Positions 21,691-32,171 of a DNA stretch of 64,000 bases are shown here, one piece after another. The first letter of the stretch is position 1. Each line of letters begins with the position of its first letter. Under the pieces are notes generated by a model. That model was not told where the DNA came from and did not search any database. It saw nothing but the letters and a program-made list of their open reading frames with translations. This DNA is from Pseudophaeomoniella oleicola (Eukaryota > Ascomycota > Eurotiomycetes > Phaeomoniellales > Phaeomoniellaceae). Location of the stretch: NCBI GenBank assembly GCA_003868215.1, contig QWDQ01000078.1, forward strand, positions 31,491-95,490, written 5' to 3'. A program made the position numbers and the translations under genes.

Positions 21691-23025
21691 TCACCAAAGA
21701 CCGATATTGCCCAACCGCTCACCAAGCTCCCCCACCACCTCTGTCTCTTCCGGACGTCTCGTCATCAGAGAAGACTCGTCTTCTTGCTGTTGCTGACGCT
21801 GATTCTGACGACGACTCCGACTTCCTTCTTTAAGGTTGAGGAAACCATCCGGATACTTGTCGACGAGCCGCTTCATCTCGTCGATCGCGACCCGCCGCCA
21901 AAGCCGATTTGATGGCCATTTGCACGACATTTCGAGGTCGACGCGTAGTAACGCGTACAGCGCGTTTCGGTCTTCGTAGTCTTCGATCGGGTCGGATTTC
22001 GGTATCAGCTTGTGGTAGGCGTCGGTGTAATCGGCGGTTAGTTTGGATCTTTCGGCTCTCCACATGGCGAGATCGTCTGTGAGCAAAAGGGAGGGTGAGT
22101 CTTCTTTTCCCCCCTGATGCTGGATGACAGATAAGAATCAAGGGCAGCTACTTACACTCGTTATGGCCGAAGATTGCTGAGCAATCATACAAAATCGGTT
22201 TGCCTGTCATCTGATCCACGCCAATGTTTCCTTCCCACAACTCGCCGTGGAGTAGAGCCGGGGTCAGTCGCCTACCGTTGGACTCCATCGGCCGCAGCAG
22301 TCGCGGAATGACCTTTGTGCACATCTCATTCGCCAATCCTTGCAACTCATCACTATGGCCTTGCCGTCCCTGTTCCAGTTTGATTGTTTCATGAAACCGG
22401 CGGGTGAAGAACTCTTCCCAAGTTTTACACCATCCATTGTCGAAGAGCAGATCGGACGTGTTATAGTTGAATCCGAAGTTGCCTGCCGGCGAGCTGGAGC
22501 TCTTGTGTAACTTGGCGATTAGAGTGGCAAGAGCTGCAGGTGTTGGCAGTCTTTCGTCCATCTCCTTGTACTCTGCTAGGTAGAAATGCCGCCCTGGCTT
22601 GGATGCCAAGGGACCTATCCAAATGGGACATGGGACACTACCTGGCAATAGGGAGTATATTGTTCTCGTCGATTCATACTCGCCTTTTGCTTGGATCTGA
22701 CTGTTCTTGGTCCGAAATATCTTCATTGCCATCAGCATGGAACCCCTTCGAGCCCAAATCTTCTGCTTTCACCTTCAGGTGATACGGCTGCACCGAACCA
22801 TCTGGTCGTTGAATATCCAATTTTGTACTGATAGCCCAGAGACTCATGAAATAGGTCGATGCCCACAGGACCCTCATTTCAGCCGGCAAAGCTAGGATGA
22901 TTAGTGCTGTGGCTCGATTGATCTGGAGACCACTCACCGTCGAGGACATTCGCATCAACCTCGGTACCCTCATACTTCTCGTCCTCTGGGATCTGGAGTT
23001 GAAACTCTGGTAAGATGCGTGGCAT
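21691..23025 (-). CDS. Fructosamine/ketosamine-3-kinase family protein
   Basis: A 388-residue protein of the fructosamine-kinase family (PF03881), related to aminoglycoside phosphotransferases. Characterised members phosphorylate sugar moieties of glycated proteins. Exons on the minus strand: 23025-22938, 22891-22744, 22700-22156 and 22076-21691. The joined protein reads GTEVDANVLDALP at the start. It then has a nucleotide-binding Lys in YHLK, GEYES near 85-89, LHGELWEGNIG (His230, Glu232, Asn237) and LYDCSAIFGHNEYDLAMWR (Asp251), which is rebuilt across intron 3. The catalytic position normally Asp in HGDLW is Glu here. Intron 2 is only 43 nt; it was chosen because it alone joins the two frames with a sensible sequence. 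The C-terminus ends in a Gln/Glu-rich tail. Confidence 0.85.
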
Positions 23026-23967
23026 TGCGATAGCTTACAATGGATTTTGCGCGACACCTTTCTGGAGAACTTGGTATGTAGATGCAACTCCTTCTCTGAG
23101 CTGAAACGGAAAGAGCGGTGGCAACCCACTGAACTTTCCGCTTGAGTCACCTCTTCAATGCCCCTCCATGCGATCCTATGTCGTACAAATGGTGGGGCGA
23201 AGTCGGACTCTGGGTGATGTGGACAAAGCAAATTGCCTGGGGACGGGGAGTGAGTCTGCCTTCCCCATCTCCCTCCGGAACGGTTGGAGGTTACGAAAAC
23301 CTCTCGGGAGTGGATTTCCAGCATTGACCTTTTTCTATGCTGACCGAGAATCAAGATGGAGTGGAATTCTGCAGGTGCCTGTGCTCGTCATACTTGAACA
23401 TGTGACTCTTCCAGCCGCTCTGCCAGGACGAATGGGATCGGTAGGTGTCTTCTTGACTGTATGAGTACTGTTGAACGTGATATATTAAGGTACATTAAAT
23501 CATCTGAATTGAGGATACTTATGTCAGTCTCCCAGATAGCATGACACGACATAGTGTCTGTCTACATCGAGTATATATGACGACGTCCCAGATAATCCTC
23601 GCGGCATGGTCTTAAGCATCGAGAGAAAAAGTTTGAATGTGTATGCTTTCGGACCATGGATAAAGAAGTTCAGTCACTGCATTATATTGACACAAGGGGT
23701 ATTTGAATGAGGATTCCTCGGCTCTTTGGGTTCGAAATCACACATCACCTCTGCGGCATTTGATCAACTTGGATCAACAGCGTATGAAATGTGGATTTGG
23801 TGTCAACGGATAGGCGATAATGCATTAAGATTGCTCATAGCGTGTCCTTTTTAAAACGATATTCCACAAATCAGCCATGGAGTCTGGCGACGACGTTGCC
23901 AACGGACCGAAGCTGATTTCCATCTGATGCTGCCTTCAAAATAGGCGAAGAGGTTCTGCGCGTGCTC
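23026..23967. other. Intergenic region, no gene seen
   Basis: Lies between two minus-strand genes: the promoter of the kinase-like gene and the 3' flank of the glycosyltransferase. Open frames that run through it are continuations of shadow frames. No motif is recognised. Confidence 0.55.
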
Positions 23968-25464
23968 CTAAGCCACGTCTTCGTCAAGTAAACCTCTATT
24001 GTACATTCCGAGTATGGCGACTTCGAGAAGCTTATCGAACCTGTTCGCTGCGATGGTGATATTGTCTGTGTGCGGATTAGGATTGTCATCCGCTACAGCT
24101 GGCTTGTGAGCATGTGCCTTGAAATATCTATGTCCCATCAGCTTTGCTAAGTTCCTGAAGCCTTTATGATCGAAGTCGTGAGGGAGGATTTCAACAACGG
24201 TGGATCCGGGAGAGAGAAATATGCTATGTGTCAGACCAGCACCATGGACGCCTGCCAAAATGTCTGTTTGACGGATACATTCAAGTTGCTTCGCGAAATC
24301 GTATGCTGCAAAGTCGACAAGTTGTATGTTGACGTTTGGATACTTGGTCTTGAGACGTTTGAGATGGGACTCTTCGTCGATAAGCTGACGTTGACCCTTT
24401 CTGTCAATGAAAGTAAGAGTAAGCGGCTTGTCGGACTTGGTGGTCTCTTCATCCTTGACGTGGTAGAAGTCAAGAATGCGTTTTGCGAATTTGTGGATCA
24501 GAACCGAGTGGGTGCAACTAATTGACTCCCAGTCACCCTGCCACAAAGGATTGCTCGCCCCTGGGAGAGGTAGAACTATGCGCGTCGGAGATGAGATATC
24601 GCCCCCTTGTAAGTCAGCTAGCTTGAGTGCTGGTCTACCACCGTTGAACATGCTCCATAAGTCCAGAAAGGGACCATCTGGCAGATCATCAACTATCAAG
24701 ACCTGCATGTTCTGCATATCGACGTCGGTCACGAATGGAACACCGGACACTGAATCGCTGGTCATCCGAAGAACATCAAGTGACATAGAAAGCGACATCA
24801 ATTGGAGAATTGTATGCCATAAATTGAAGGTGGGATCTTCTCTCTTTACAAGGAGTAAAACGTCCCTTGGTGTCGAAGTGGCTCTGTGATTGCTCAGAAC
24901 GACATGGTTCTGGAAAATGTTCCGTGGACCAGTTTGATACCAGTAGTCTGGGAATTCAGATAGATCGGGGATCTTGGTTTCTGAGTCTTCCGAGGTCAAC
25001 GTAATTAATTTGCACTGGACTAGAAACGTTTTCGTGTTTATGTTGAATGTGGCCGGTGCCCCTATGCAGAAGGAATCCGTATGATTGCTCGAAGTATCGC
25101 TATGAAAACATGTTAGACCCGTCGCGAAGGACGGATCACAATAAGCATTGGATCGAGCGCTGAGATTCTGTAGATAAGCCGGTCCATATCTCTCCTCGCA
25201 CCAGGTCGAGTCGCTCGGAGATACCTGATACTCGGCAGTTAAAAACGACAGCTGATCTCTACTGGTGGAAGGAGAAGAGGGTTCGGGTGAAGTCTCATGC
25301 GATGGGCTTGTATGGGTCTTGGAGACAGATCCAACATTGTGTGCTCTGGGACTGCCTTCAGTGACAGATGAAATACTCCTGAGTTGATATAGCACAAAAA
25401 CGAGTATAAGGCAGGCTGCAACAACAATGAACTTGTGACGTCGAGCGGAAGGACTGTTCAGCAT
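23968..25464 (-). CDS. Type II membrane glycosyltransferase, GT61 / DUF563 family
   Basis: Intronless protein of 498 residues from the ATG at 25464. The frame is open upstream, but without another ATG. An N-terminal basic stretch (SARRHKF) precedes a single membrane helix of about 20 residues and a Ser/Pro-rich stem, the topology of a Golgi or ER glycosyltransferase. The C-terminal region has the GT61 signature: FIDRKGQRQL, a TDILAGVHGAGLTHSIFL motif, then PGSTVVEILP and a RNLAKLMGHRYF stretch. The family includes xylosyl- and EGF-domain O-GlcNAc transferases; donor and acceptor cannot be assigned here. It shares orientation with the kinase-like gene downstream, but the 942-base gap argues for separate transcripts. 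Confidence 0.88.
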   Translation of the reverse strand: MLNSPSARRHKFIVVAACLILVFVLYQLRSISSVTEGSPRAHNVGSVSKTHTSPSHETSPEPSSPSTSRDQLSFLTAEYQVSPSDSTWCEERYGPAYLQNLSARSNAYCDPSFATGLTCFHSDTSSNHTDSFCIGAPATFNINTKTFLVQCKLITLTSEDSETKIPDLSEFPDYWYQTGPRNIFQNHVVLSNHRATSTPRDVLLLVKREDPTFNLWHTILQLMSLSMSLDVLRMTSDSVSGVPFVTDVDMQNMQVLIVDDLPDGPFLDLWSMFNGGRPALKLADLQGGDISSPTRIVLPLPGASNPLWQGDWESISCTHSVLIHKFAKRILDFYHVKDEETTKSDKPLTLTFIDRKGQRQLIDEESHLKRLKTKYPNVNIQLVDFAAYDFAKQLECIRQTDILAGVHGAGLTHSIFLSPGSTVVEILPHDFDHKGFRNLAKLMGHRYFKAHAHKPAVADDNPNPHTDNITIAANRFDKLLEVAILGMYNRGLLDEDVA

Positions 25465-26157
25465 GTTCCCCAGCCGTGTGATCAGAAATGATTGCCCAGT
25501 CAAATCCAGTTCATATTCTTCTGTGTGGATCTTTAGAAGCGAACAGCATCGAAGCGAGCGTCAACCAGGATAATCATAGGCGATAATGACCGTTGAACAA
25601 TGAAGTGTAAGGACGATGAATGCGCGTTTTCCTGGAGATTTCATTGCTGACCTAATACACACTAACCGAGTCCAGACATCGGATCCAACGACCGTTTCAC
25701 ATAATTAGTAACTGACCGGATATTTGATATGTCATTCATCACATATCCAGATAAAGCTATGTAGATGGATATGAATCTATGTATTCAGATATCTATCCCA
25801 TAATTTGTAATACTCCAACTCTAGGAACCACATGAGTTTTATAGGTATCTAAACTTAGCCCAGCAAATGATTTCTAGGCGCTTAAGCACTCCCTTTTCCA
25901 GTTCAGCCCCTGATGATTGAACTCAACCTAAACAACAACACCGGGGCTGGTCCTTTTTTCTTTTCATTTCTTCCCGTAATACATAAACGCAGGATTGCTT
26001 TGCGGTCTGGCTAGAATGTCATTCTCTCGGACTGATTGGAAAGCTATGTGCTTCGCTCATGGTAGCGTGGGCCAGCAATCCTTTCTCCCTTTTTTGGAGA
26101 AAACCTTCTCTCTATCTTCATACGTACAAGCGTCAGACCATATCGCACCTCAGAAAG
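25465..26157. other. Intergenic region, no gene seen
   Basis: Promoter side of the glycosyltransferase and 3' flank of the MYND gene. It is AT-rich with many ATCTAT/GATAT words, and no gene or structured repeat was recognised. Confidence 0.55.
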
Positions 26158-27657
26158 TCAGTTCTTCAATAGAGGAGCTTCCTTTTCAAGAGAGAGGTAT
26201 ACTGGCTCCCCTGAAAAATGACCCATGTCTTCCATCACAAGACCAGAACACCCCAACTTGGCAGTAGGAAAAGCACGTTCCTGCAACATCTTGCAAGAAA
26301 TCATTGCTTCATTCTTACACTTCTGCTTCGAACAGATTGGTATCGTCAAAATCTCGACCTGAGGGTTTTCTGCTTGGTTGTGCAGAAGGCGGTGCCTTAT
26401 ACCTTTGAGGTGAAGAATGAAACTACCGAGGCAAGGGTGGCTTCTGAGCCTAGGCTCAGGAAATGTGCCGAGTCTGTCATATTCGAGAATCTTCGACCAG
26501 AAAGCGGAAGCGGCACGGCTGTGAAGGTCATTCACGTCTCCCGGCGTTGTTCTGAAGACTATGGGTATGCTTTGACATAAGATGTAGCCTGCAGGAGATG
26601 CTGAGCTGCAGATGACGCAAGATCGCGGCGCATTCTCTAATATTACGCGGTGGTCTAGATGGGCCATGTACGAGCTGTAATCTTTGATCCAACCCTCCAT
26701 GTTCACATCTAGAAGCTTGGTGGGAACTCTGCCAACGGTCGCTGTGTACGTCAACTTACCACCTCGTCGAGTGTCGCCGCTGAAGACATTGAAGACCACG
26801 GACGTGAAGTCCTCTCCTCGTCCGCCAACTGAGCTGAGAACTTCGCGGTAAATTGTGCATATATTTTTATGATACTTCCAGTCCTTCTTCTGATGTTCTC
26901 TGCTGCAGTAACTGTACGCCGTCAGGAACTTCCTGTTATATTGTGATCGTTCAATTCACCTGAAGCCACACCCAGCTGCGCAAGCCTTAACTGTGTTCCC
27001 ACCTTGTACTCTACCCTCGAGACCACAATGTTGACAGAGTGATACACCAGTTGCACTTGTCCATGGCTGGTGGTCGATTGGAAGCCCGGTCAAAACTGGC
27101 AATGAATCTCCATAGGGATCGAGGTATGATAACAAGAAGATCTTAGCCTTCTTCTTGCATTCATTGCCATTGCAGGTGCGGATAACCCAATAGGTGGCAT
27201 GAGGCATATAAAACCCTAGCTTCTGTAATGTTCGTGATAGGTCCACGTCATCGTCTTCATTGGTTTTGATATTTGCTAGTGGACCACTGATGACGTTCTG
27301 TCTCCAGGATGCTGTCTCTCCGTAAGGCAAACCGTTGACCTTCAAGTCAGGGAAGATCTTCTGTGGGATGATTGTTGCGGTGGGTGAGTGAACAATGTCA
27401 ACCGCACTTGAAGCGCAGTACTCGCAGGAGGCCGGCTCTAGTTGGTTGATTTCCTGGGCATGGTCTGTGAGCAAATGACACCCATCCTCAATGACATGAA
27501 AGCGGATAAGTGGTGTCAACAGCTCCGTGAAGACTAGATGGTGGACTTTATGTGAGGTCTCATTATCCAGCCCTTTGAGAATAAAGACATTGAGATGGAT
27601 CGTGCTAGGAACACGGTCATGGAGCATGGGAGATACTGGTATTGGTGTGTCATCCAT
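26158..27657 (-). CDS. MYND-type zinc-finger protein
   Basis: Two apparent ORFs join through one 48-nt intron (26912-26959) into a single 483-residue protein; exons 27657-26960 and 26911-26158. Splicing rebuilds a MYND finger at about residues 208-251. It has CQHC, then CAAGC, then a tyrosine and Cys235 followed by SREHQKKDWKYHKNIC. MYND fingers are protein-interaction zinc modules. The sixth ligand, normally Cys in the SxECQ motif, is His239 here, which can still bind zinc. The flanking regions have their own Cys pairs (CEYC, CNGNEC, CVIC) and resemble other uncharacterised fungal MYND proteins. The first in-frame ATG is at 27657. Function beyond protein binding is unknown. Confidence 0.87.
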
Positions 27658-28317
27658 TGCCGTATCAATCAAGTGATTGGGACTCAAGCACAAAGAAGAG
27701 AGAATAACTAGGAATTATGACGTTTGAATGATGGCTCATGTAGTACAAGCAAGGAAGAAAGACTATGTACTTGAGGAAATGAAGGAGGACAAGGGAAAGT
27801 ACCAAGCAGTGGTGTAAGAGAGTATGTTCGTGCGACGTGTGGAACCCCCCCAATATGGCTTCACCGAGGTTATCATATGTGCACCAGCACCCTTGTAGCC
27901 ACTTTTCTTCGAGAAATATGAGGAAGTCCGTAGAGTCGCTTCCTCACAACATTGACAGAATATTCACTCAGGTAAAAGCCAAGAGTATACGGTGGAAAAT
28001 CCAGCGAAACAGCATACCTACCAATAGTAGCTATCTCCTTTTCAATGGATTACCTTGTGTAATTATTCACCCAATCCCCTTTCAAGGATACCCCTGAGAT
28101 ATGATGGATCCACTCTAATGGCTCCTCAAAAGAGCTCTTGTTTCGTTGGAAAGGTGTATATATATATTCCGAATGCCTCTAGAATGCTATTTCTGTAGAA
28201 CTCGTAGGAAAATGCCTAGTGGGTGTCATCATCATGACTTTTGGACGGAAAGGAAAATTGCTACTGTACAAGAATGAAAAACGAAGGTTACCACCGCCTA
28301 AGAGACAGTGACTTGTC
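27658..28317. other. Intergenic region, no gene seen
   Basis: Promoter of the MYND gene and 3' flank of the CFEM-like gene, both minus strand. No ORF with recognised content; a short TATATATAT run lies near 28159. Confidence 0.55.
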
Positions 28318-30765
28318 TCAACCAACTCTCAGGAAAAGCTCTCCCCGTCCGCCCTTTGTTGGAGTCAGACGTGTTCCACTGTTTGCGAATGGGCTCATAG
28401 GCGGATCTAGACCGCCAGTGCTGCTCGCTGTCGCTTGACTGTTTTGCCTTTGACGTGAATGAGGTGCAGATGCCGCGGTGGCAGCTGCTGCGTAACGATC
28501 TCTGCCGATTGTCTCCCATACCGAGGACATTCCAAGTCCAGTATACTCGGTCTCTGATTGTCTTTGCTGTGGTTGCTTAGATGAGATAATTTGAGACTGT
28601 CGATCTCGACGTCTATTCGCTGCATCGGTACTCAATCTCAAGCCTTGAACCATCGGACCTCGACGTTTCTCGAGGAGTGAAGGTGGCCTCATATCTGTGC
28701 TCTCTGAGAGTTGCGGAACTGCAGGCAGTGGTTTCCGTGTACTGGCAGCCGGCCCGCGGTTAGCCAAAGGGTGCCGAGGTGAATGTCGTGTCTGCTGGCC
28801 CCTGAACGGCGAGAGAAGCTGAGGCATCTGTGCTCGCTGTGGAGTCTTCATTACAGGGACAGGGCGTCCCTCTTCTGGCGGTGAAGGTTCAGTGGACTCA
28901 GAGCAGGTCAAGCCACTGTCCTCAGATTCAGGAGTGGTTCCATTACTAACGAGGAAGGATTGTCCTTCGGCCACGAGTCGGTCCTTTGGAGACTCATGTT
29001 GTGTTGGTGGAGTATTTTCGATGACTCGAATTGTCGGCTGAATAGAACTGGCGTTTTGAGGAATTTGGGCAAACACTGGTCCTTGTCGGGTCTGAGGAGA
29101 AGCGGAAGTACCGCGGATTGAGGGACCAAAGTAGTCGACATTTCGACGTACCGGGGATACGAAAGGGTCATCATCACCTCTTAGAACTAAGGGTTCAGGG
29201 AACCTGGGGGATTCGGCGACAGGCGACAGCATGGACTGGGTTGGTCGGAAATGGAGGGTCGTCCTGATTTGGTCCGCAGCTGATGGTTCAATCGCTGCAT
29301 CATTGGAGTCACGGTCATATTCGTAATCGTCGATCTCGAAGTTAGTGCTTTCTGACGTGTTGGAATATCGTGAGCTTGCCCTACTTGGGACCGGAATACC
29401 AGGGCGGTGGAAGGAAGGTGCACTTAATAGTTGCTCAGGCAGTTGAGACGGCAATGTAGGCTCATTGACGTCTTCCTTTCGGGGGACTGATGCCTCAGGG
29501 GATAATCTTGAGGCAGGACCAGAGACAGGTGTTGACCAGTCTTGAGGGTTGCCGTTGTCATAGACAGGGGTCAATGGTATTTGGCCCCTTTGACTTCTCT
29601 GTCTTTCCAAAGCATACATGCGAGCTCGCGGGTCTGTAGGTAAGCCATTTCCTGTCCTTGATGATATGATTCTAGGGGGAGGTTCACGCGTCGGATCTAA
29701 TATTTCGGCACTTTCCCGCTTTCTGTTCTCTGTCGCCACGGCCGGTTTAACATGAAGAGGAGCTGGCCAGAGAGTATACCTTGGCATTTCTGGAAGCAGC
29801 TGTGACGTAGTGTTATGAGAAGTGGCGCTAGCAGGAGACTGTTGCGCGATCTCTGGAGACACCGCCACGCCGATGTCCTCAGGTTTAATGCTCTTCCTCC
29901 AAAAGCTACGACGCCCCTCCGCACCTTGAGCAGGGGCAGCATTCGAGCTCACCATGGTAGCGCCTTGGAACATGTTTGAAGGTCGATACGTGCTGTCGGG
30001 TGCAACCGGGCGCTCATTAGAGCTGTTATCATTGTCCATTGGCCAATCCTTTTCATCTTCGTCCTTCCTTTTTCTTCTCCGAAGGAAAAAGACGAGAGCC
30101 AGCAAACCGAAGGCGAAGACAGCAGACGCCACACCACCAACAGCAACACCAATGATCTGTGAATTTGACAGAACATGGTGTGAGTCAGAAGCTGAGTTGG
30201 AAGAGGTCTGAGGTGCCGGTGTCTGCGCAGATACCGAGGTTGAACTGGCTGTGGCACTTGAGCTTGATGGGATAGCGAGGCTCGAGGTGGACATTGCGGC
30301 AGCGGATGTTGATGTGGTAGATGTTGAGTCGGAGGCTGTTAGGATTGAAGTCGGGGGATAGTCGGTTGATGTAGCAAAAACAGGAGGGGGTAATGAGGTC
30401 GGTATCACCGTCGTTGTGGTCATTAGTGTTGCTGTTAAAGTAGAATGTGTCTCTGGTAATGCTCCCTCAACCCCAGAACATATTTCGTAAGCAGAGTCTT
30501 CGAATTCGGTGTCGTTGGTGCAAGACGAAACCAGGCAACGTAGCGCCGCTTCTCCCAACGTGAACCCGGATGTAGTATTATGTGTACACAGACACTCGAG
30601 GTCTGTAACATCTAAACAAATAGAGGAAGGATAATATTCGTACACGTATAATTCGATACAAGTCAGTGAACAGGGCGGAAGATCTCTGATCAACGCTGAA
30701 GGAATGTTGCTGCACTGAGCAAGAGATGAGGCGACAAACAAGAATAAAGAGAGACGCATGGGCAT
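28318..30765 (-). CDS. CFEM-like cell-surface protein with one membrane segment and long cytoplasmic tail
   Basis: Intronless 815-residue protein. Residues 1-17 are a signal peptide. A Cys-rich domain follows to about residue 100, with Cys at 18, 32, 36, 50, 58, 60, 77, 82 and 96, including PCSLTC and DLECLC. This is the CFEM arrangement, except that nine Cys are seen rather than eight. In known fungi CFEM domains bind haem or act at the cell surface. A Ser/Thr-rich stalk leads to one hydrophobic helix at about 205-228, stopped by RRRKRK. The 580-residue cytoplasmic tail is disordered and rich in Pro, Ser and Arg. The topology suggests a wall- or environment-sensing surface protein rather than a GPI-anchored CFEM protein; that is inference. 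Confidence 0.82.
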   Translation of the reverse strand: MPMRLSLFLFVASSLAQCSNIPSALIRDLPPCSLTCIELYVYEYYPSSICLDVTDLECLCTHNTTSGFTLGEAALRCLVSSCTNDTEFEDSAYEICSGVEGALPETHSTLTATLMTTTTVIPTSLPPPVFATSTDYPPTSILTASDSTSTTSTSAAAMSTSSLAIPSSSSATASSTSVSAQTPAPQTSSNSASDSHHVLSNSQIIGVAVGGVASAVFAFGLLALVFFLRRRKRKDEDEKDWPMDNDNSSNERPVAPDSTYRPSNMFQGATMVSSNAAPAQGAEGRRSFWRKSIKPEDIGVAVSPEIAQQSPASATSHNTTSQLLPEMPRYTLWPAPLHVKPAVATENRKRESAEILDPTREPPPRIISSRTGNGLPTDPRARMYALERQRSQRGQIPLTPVYDNGNPQDWSTPVSGPASRLSPEASVPRKEDVNEPTLPSQLPEQLLSAPSFHRPGIPVPSRASSRYSNTSESTNFEIDDYEYDRDSNDAAIEPSAADQIRTTLHFRPTQSMLSPVAESPRFPEPLVLRGDDDPFVSPVRRNVDYFGPSIRGTSASPQTRQGPVFAQIPQNASSIQPTIRVIENTPPTQHESPKDRLVAEGQSFLVSNGTTPESEDSGLTCSESTEPSPPEEGRPVPVMKTPQRAQMPQLLSPFRGQQTRHSPRHPLANRGPAASTRKPLPAVPQLSESTDMRPPSLLEKRRGPMVQGLRLSTDAANRRRDRQSQIISSKQPQQRQSETEYTGLGMSSVWETIGRDRYAAAATAASAPHSRQRQNSQATASSTGGLDPPMSPFANSGTRLTPTKGGRGELFLRVG

Positions 30766-31834
30766 GATGTGAAAGACCTACGATCTTGTTAACAACGGCT
30801 TCAGTCATACTCTTTGTCTTCTTACCAGCTTGTACATCTGCACGCCATATGCAAACAGTCAAGGAAATCCATTCAATAGACACATGATAAATACAGATAG
30901 ACAAAGGAGAGGTTTTGCAATTTCAAGATAGGAACATATGAAACAGCGATGAGAAAGATGTAGAACAACAGCATGTTGAGTCACGAAACGCCCTTCAAGT
31001 AGTTTTTGACGGCCATTGCAGCGTTTGCAGGCCTCGACCAATCTCTGATGTCAAGTTCACGAAGTAGGCGCCAACTATGAAACTATGTCCCTGAGCATTC
31101 TGGTGTGGTGTTGATTGACTGTTTTTGCAGCCGATGGGCTGTCGTTGGTGAGATACGCGCCGAGTCGTTACCTGGGCGTTTACGACTTTGCTTGGTTAAC
31201 CGTAAAGGTGAGCAGGCAACTTGTCGGTCACCTTTCCGCTGACCTCAGTGCCAAGAAAGTGCGTCATCGTCATCGCAGTTACTACACAAAGGATTACAGA
31301 ATACGCTGATTTTCGTTTGTCCACCAAGCCTTAAAGTCACAATGGCAGTGTCAAGTAGCGTTTACTGTATCTCGTCACAATACTGACATGTTGTATCACA
31401 GCTAGGCCAGCCAGACAGGGGTTGCACTGGCTTTACGATTCACGAGTGGAACGATTGAGTCTTATATAGAACGTCTGGCATTTTCAAAGAAGTGTAGTAA
31501 AGTGTAATAGGTAGGCCCTCAGTTGTCTTCTAGGTGAAATCTGGAGAGCAAGGGTATCTATCCATGCTCCGCTGATATACTTGGTTCTTGAATACAAGTT
31601 GTAATTGAACGACAACCCAGCCAATCCTCCAATTCGACGGGAAACCCGACTGACGCTTCACTATTCCACATCGAATTCACACGAAACCTCAATCTGAATG
31701 ACGAGTAAACTCGTCAATGCCGTCCAAAAGTCCATTTGTATTATAACACGAGGGGATATCAAGATATGATGAAGGGATGGCGGACTTCATCGGATTTGTA
31801 AGAGGGCGCGGTCCAGAGCATAGCGACTCCTTCT
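30766..31834. other. Intergenic region, no gene seen
   Basis: Promoter of the CFEM-like gene and 3' flank of PMP3, both minus strand. Short ORFs on both strands have no recognisable content. Confidence 0.55.
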
Positions 31835-32171
31835 CTAGTACTTCAGGATGATGTACCTGCAGTGTATTAGCGATTTGAATGGCCAGTGATGTTCGGGACG
31901 TCAACTTACAGGGCATGGATAATACCGGGGATATAACCCAGGATGGTGAGAAGGATGTTGATGAGGAAGTCGCTGTTGCATCCACGCTCAAGGAAGACAC
32001 CAAGAGGTGGGAGAATGATGGCAAGAATGATCTTGAAGATATCACTGTCGCGATCAACTGTCAGTGAGCTGTTCTCAGAGCAATGCTTGGTGGACAGCAG
32101 ACCGCGCTCATTCGGCAAGCGGCGGCAAAGTCCACCACGATGAGAGAAACTCACGAAGGTGTGAAAGCCAT
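31835..32171 (-). CDS. pmp3: PMP3-type plasma membrane proteolipid (UPF0057)
   Basis: A 57-residue, two-helix membrane protein in three exons: 32171-32155, 32044-31910 and 31856-31835. The joined protein starts MAFTPSDIFKIILAIILPP, continues GVFLERGCNSDFLINILL and ends HALYIILKY. This is the canonical Pmp3/Rci2 layout and length. In yeast and plants these proteins help control membrane potential and cation tolerance under salt or cold stress. Exon 1 is only 17 nt. The first possible acceptor of intron 1 gives a stop, so the next AG (after GCGAC) must be used; this recovers the conserved start exactly. Neighbouring genes give no functional hint. Confidence 0.96.
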
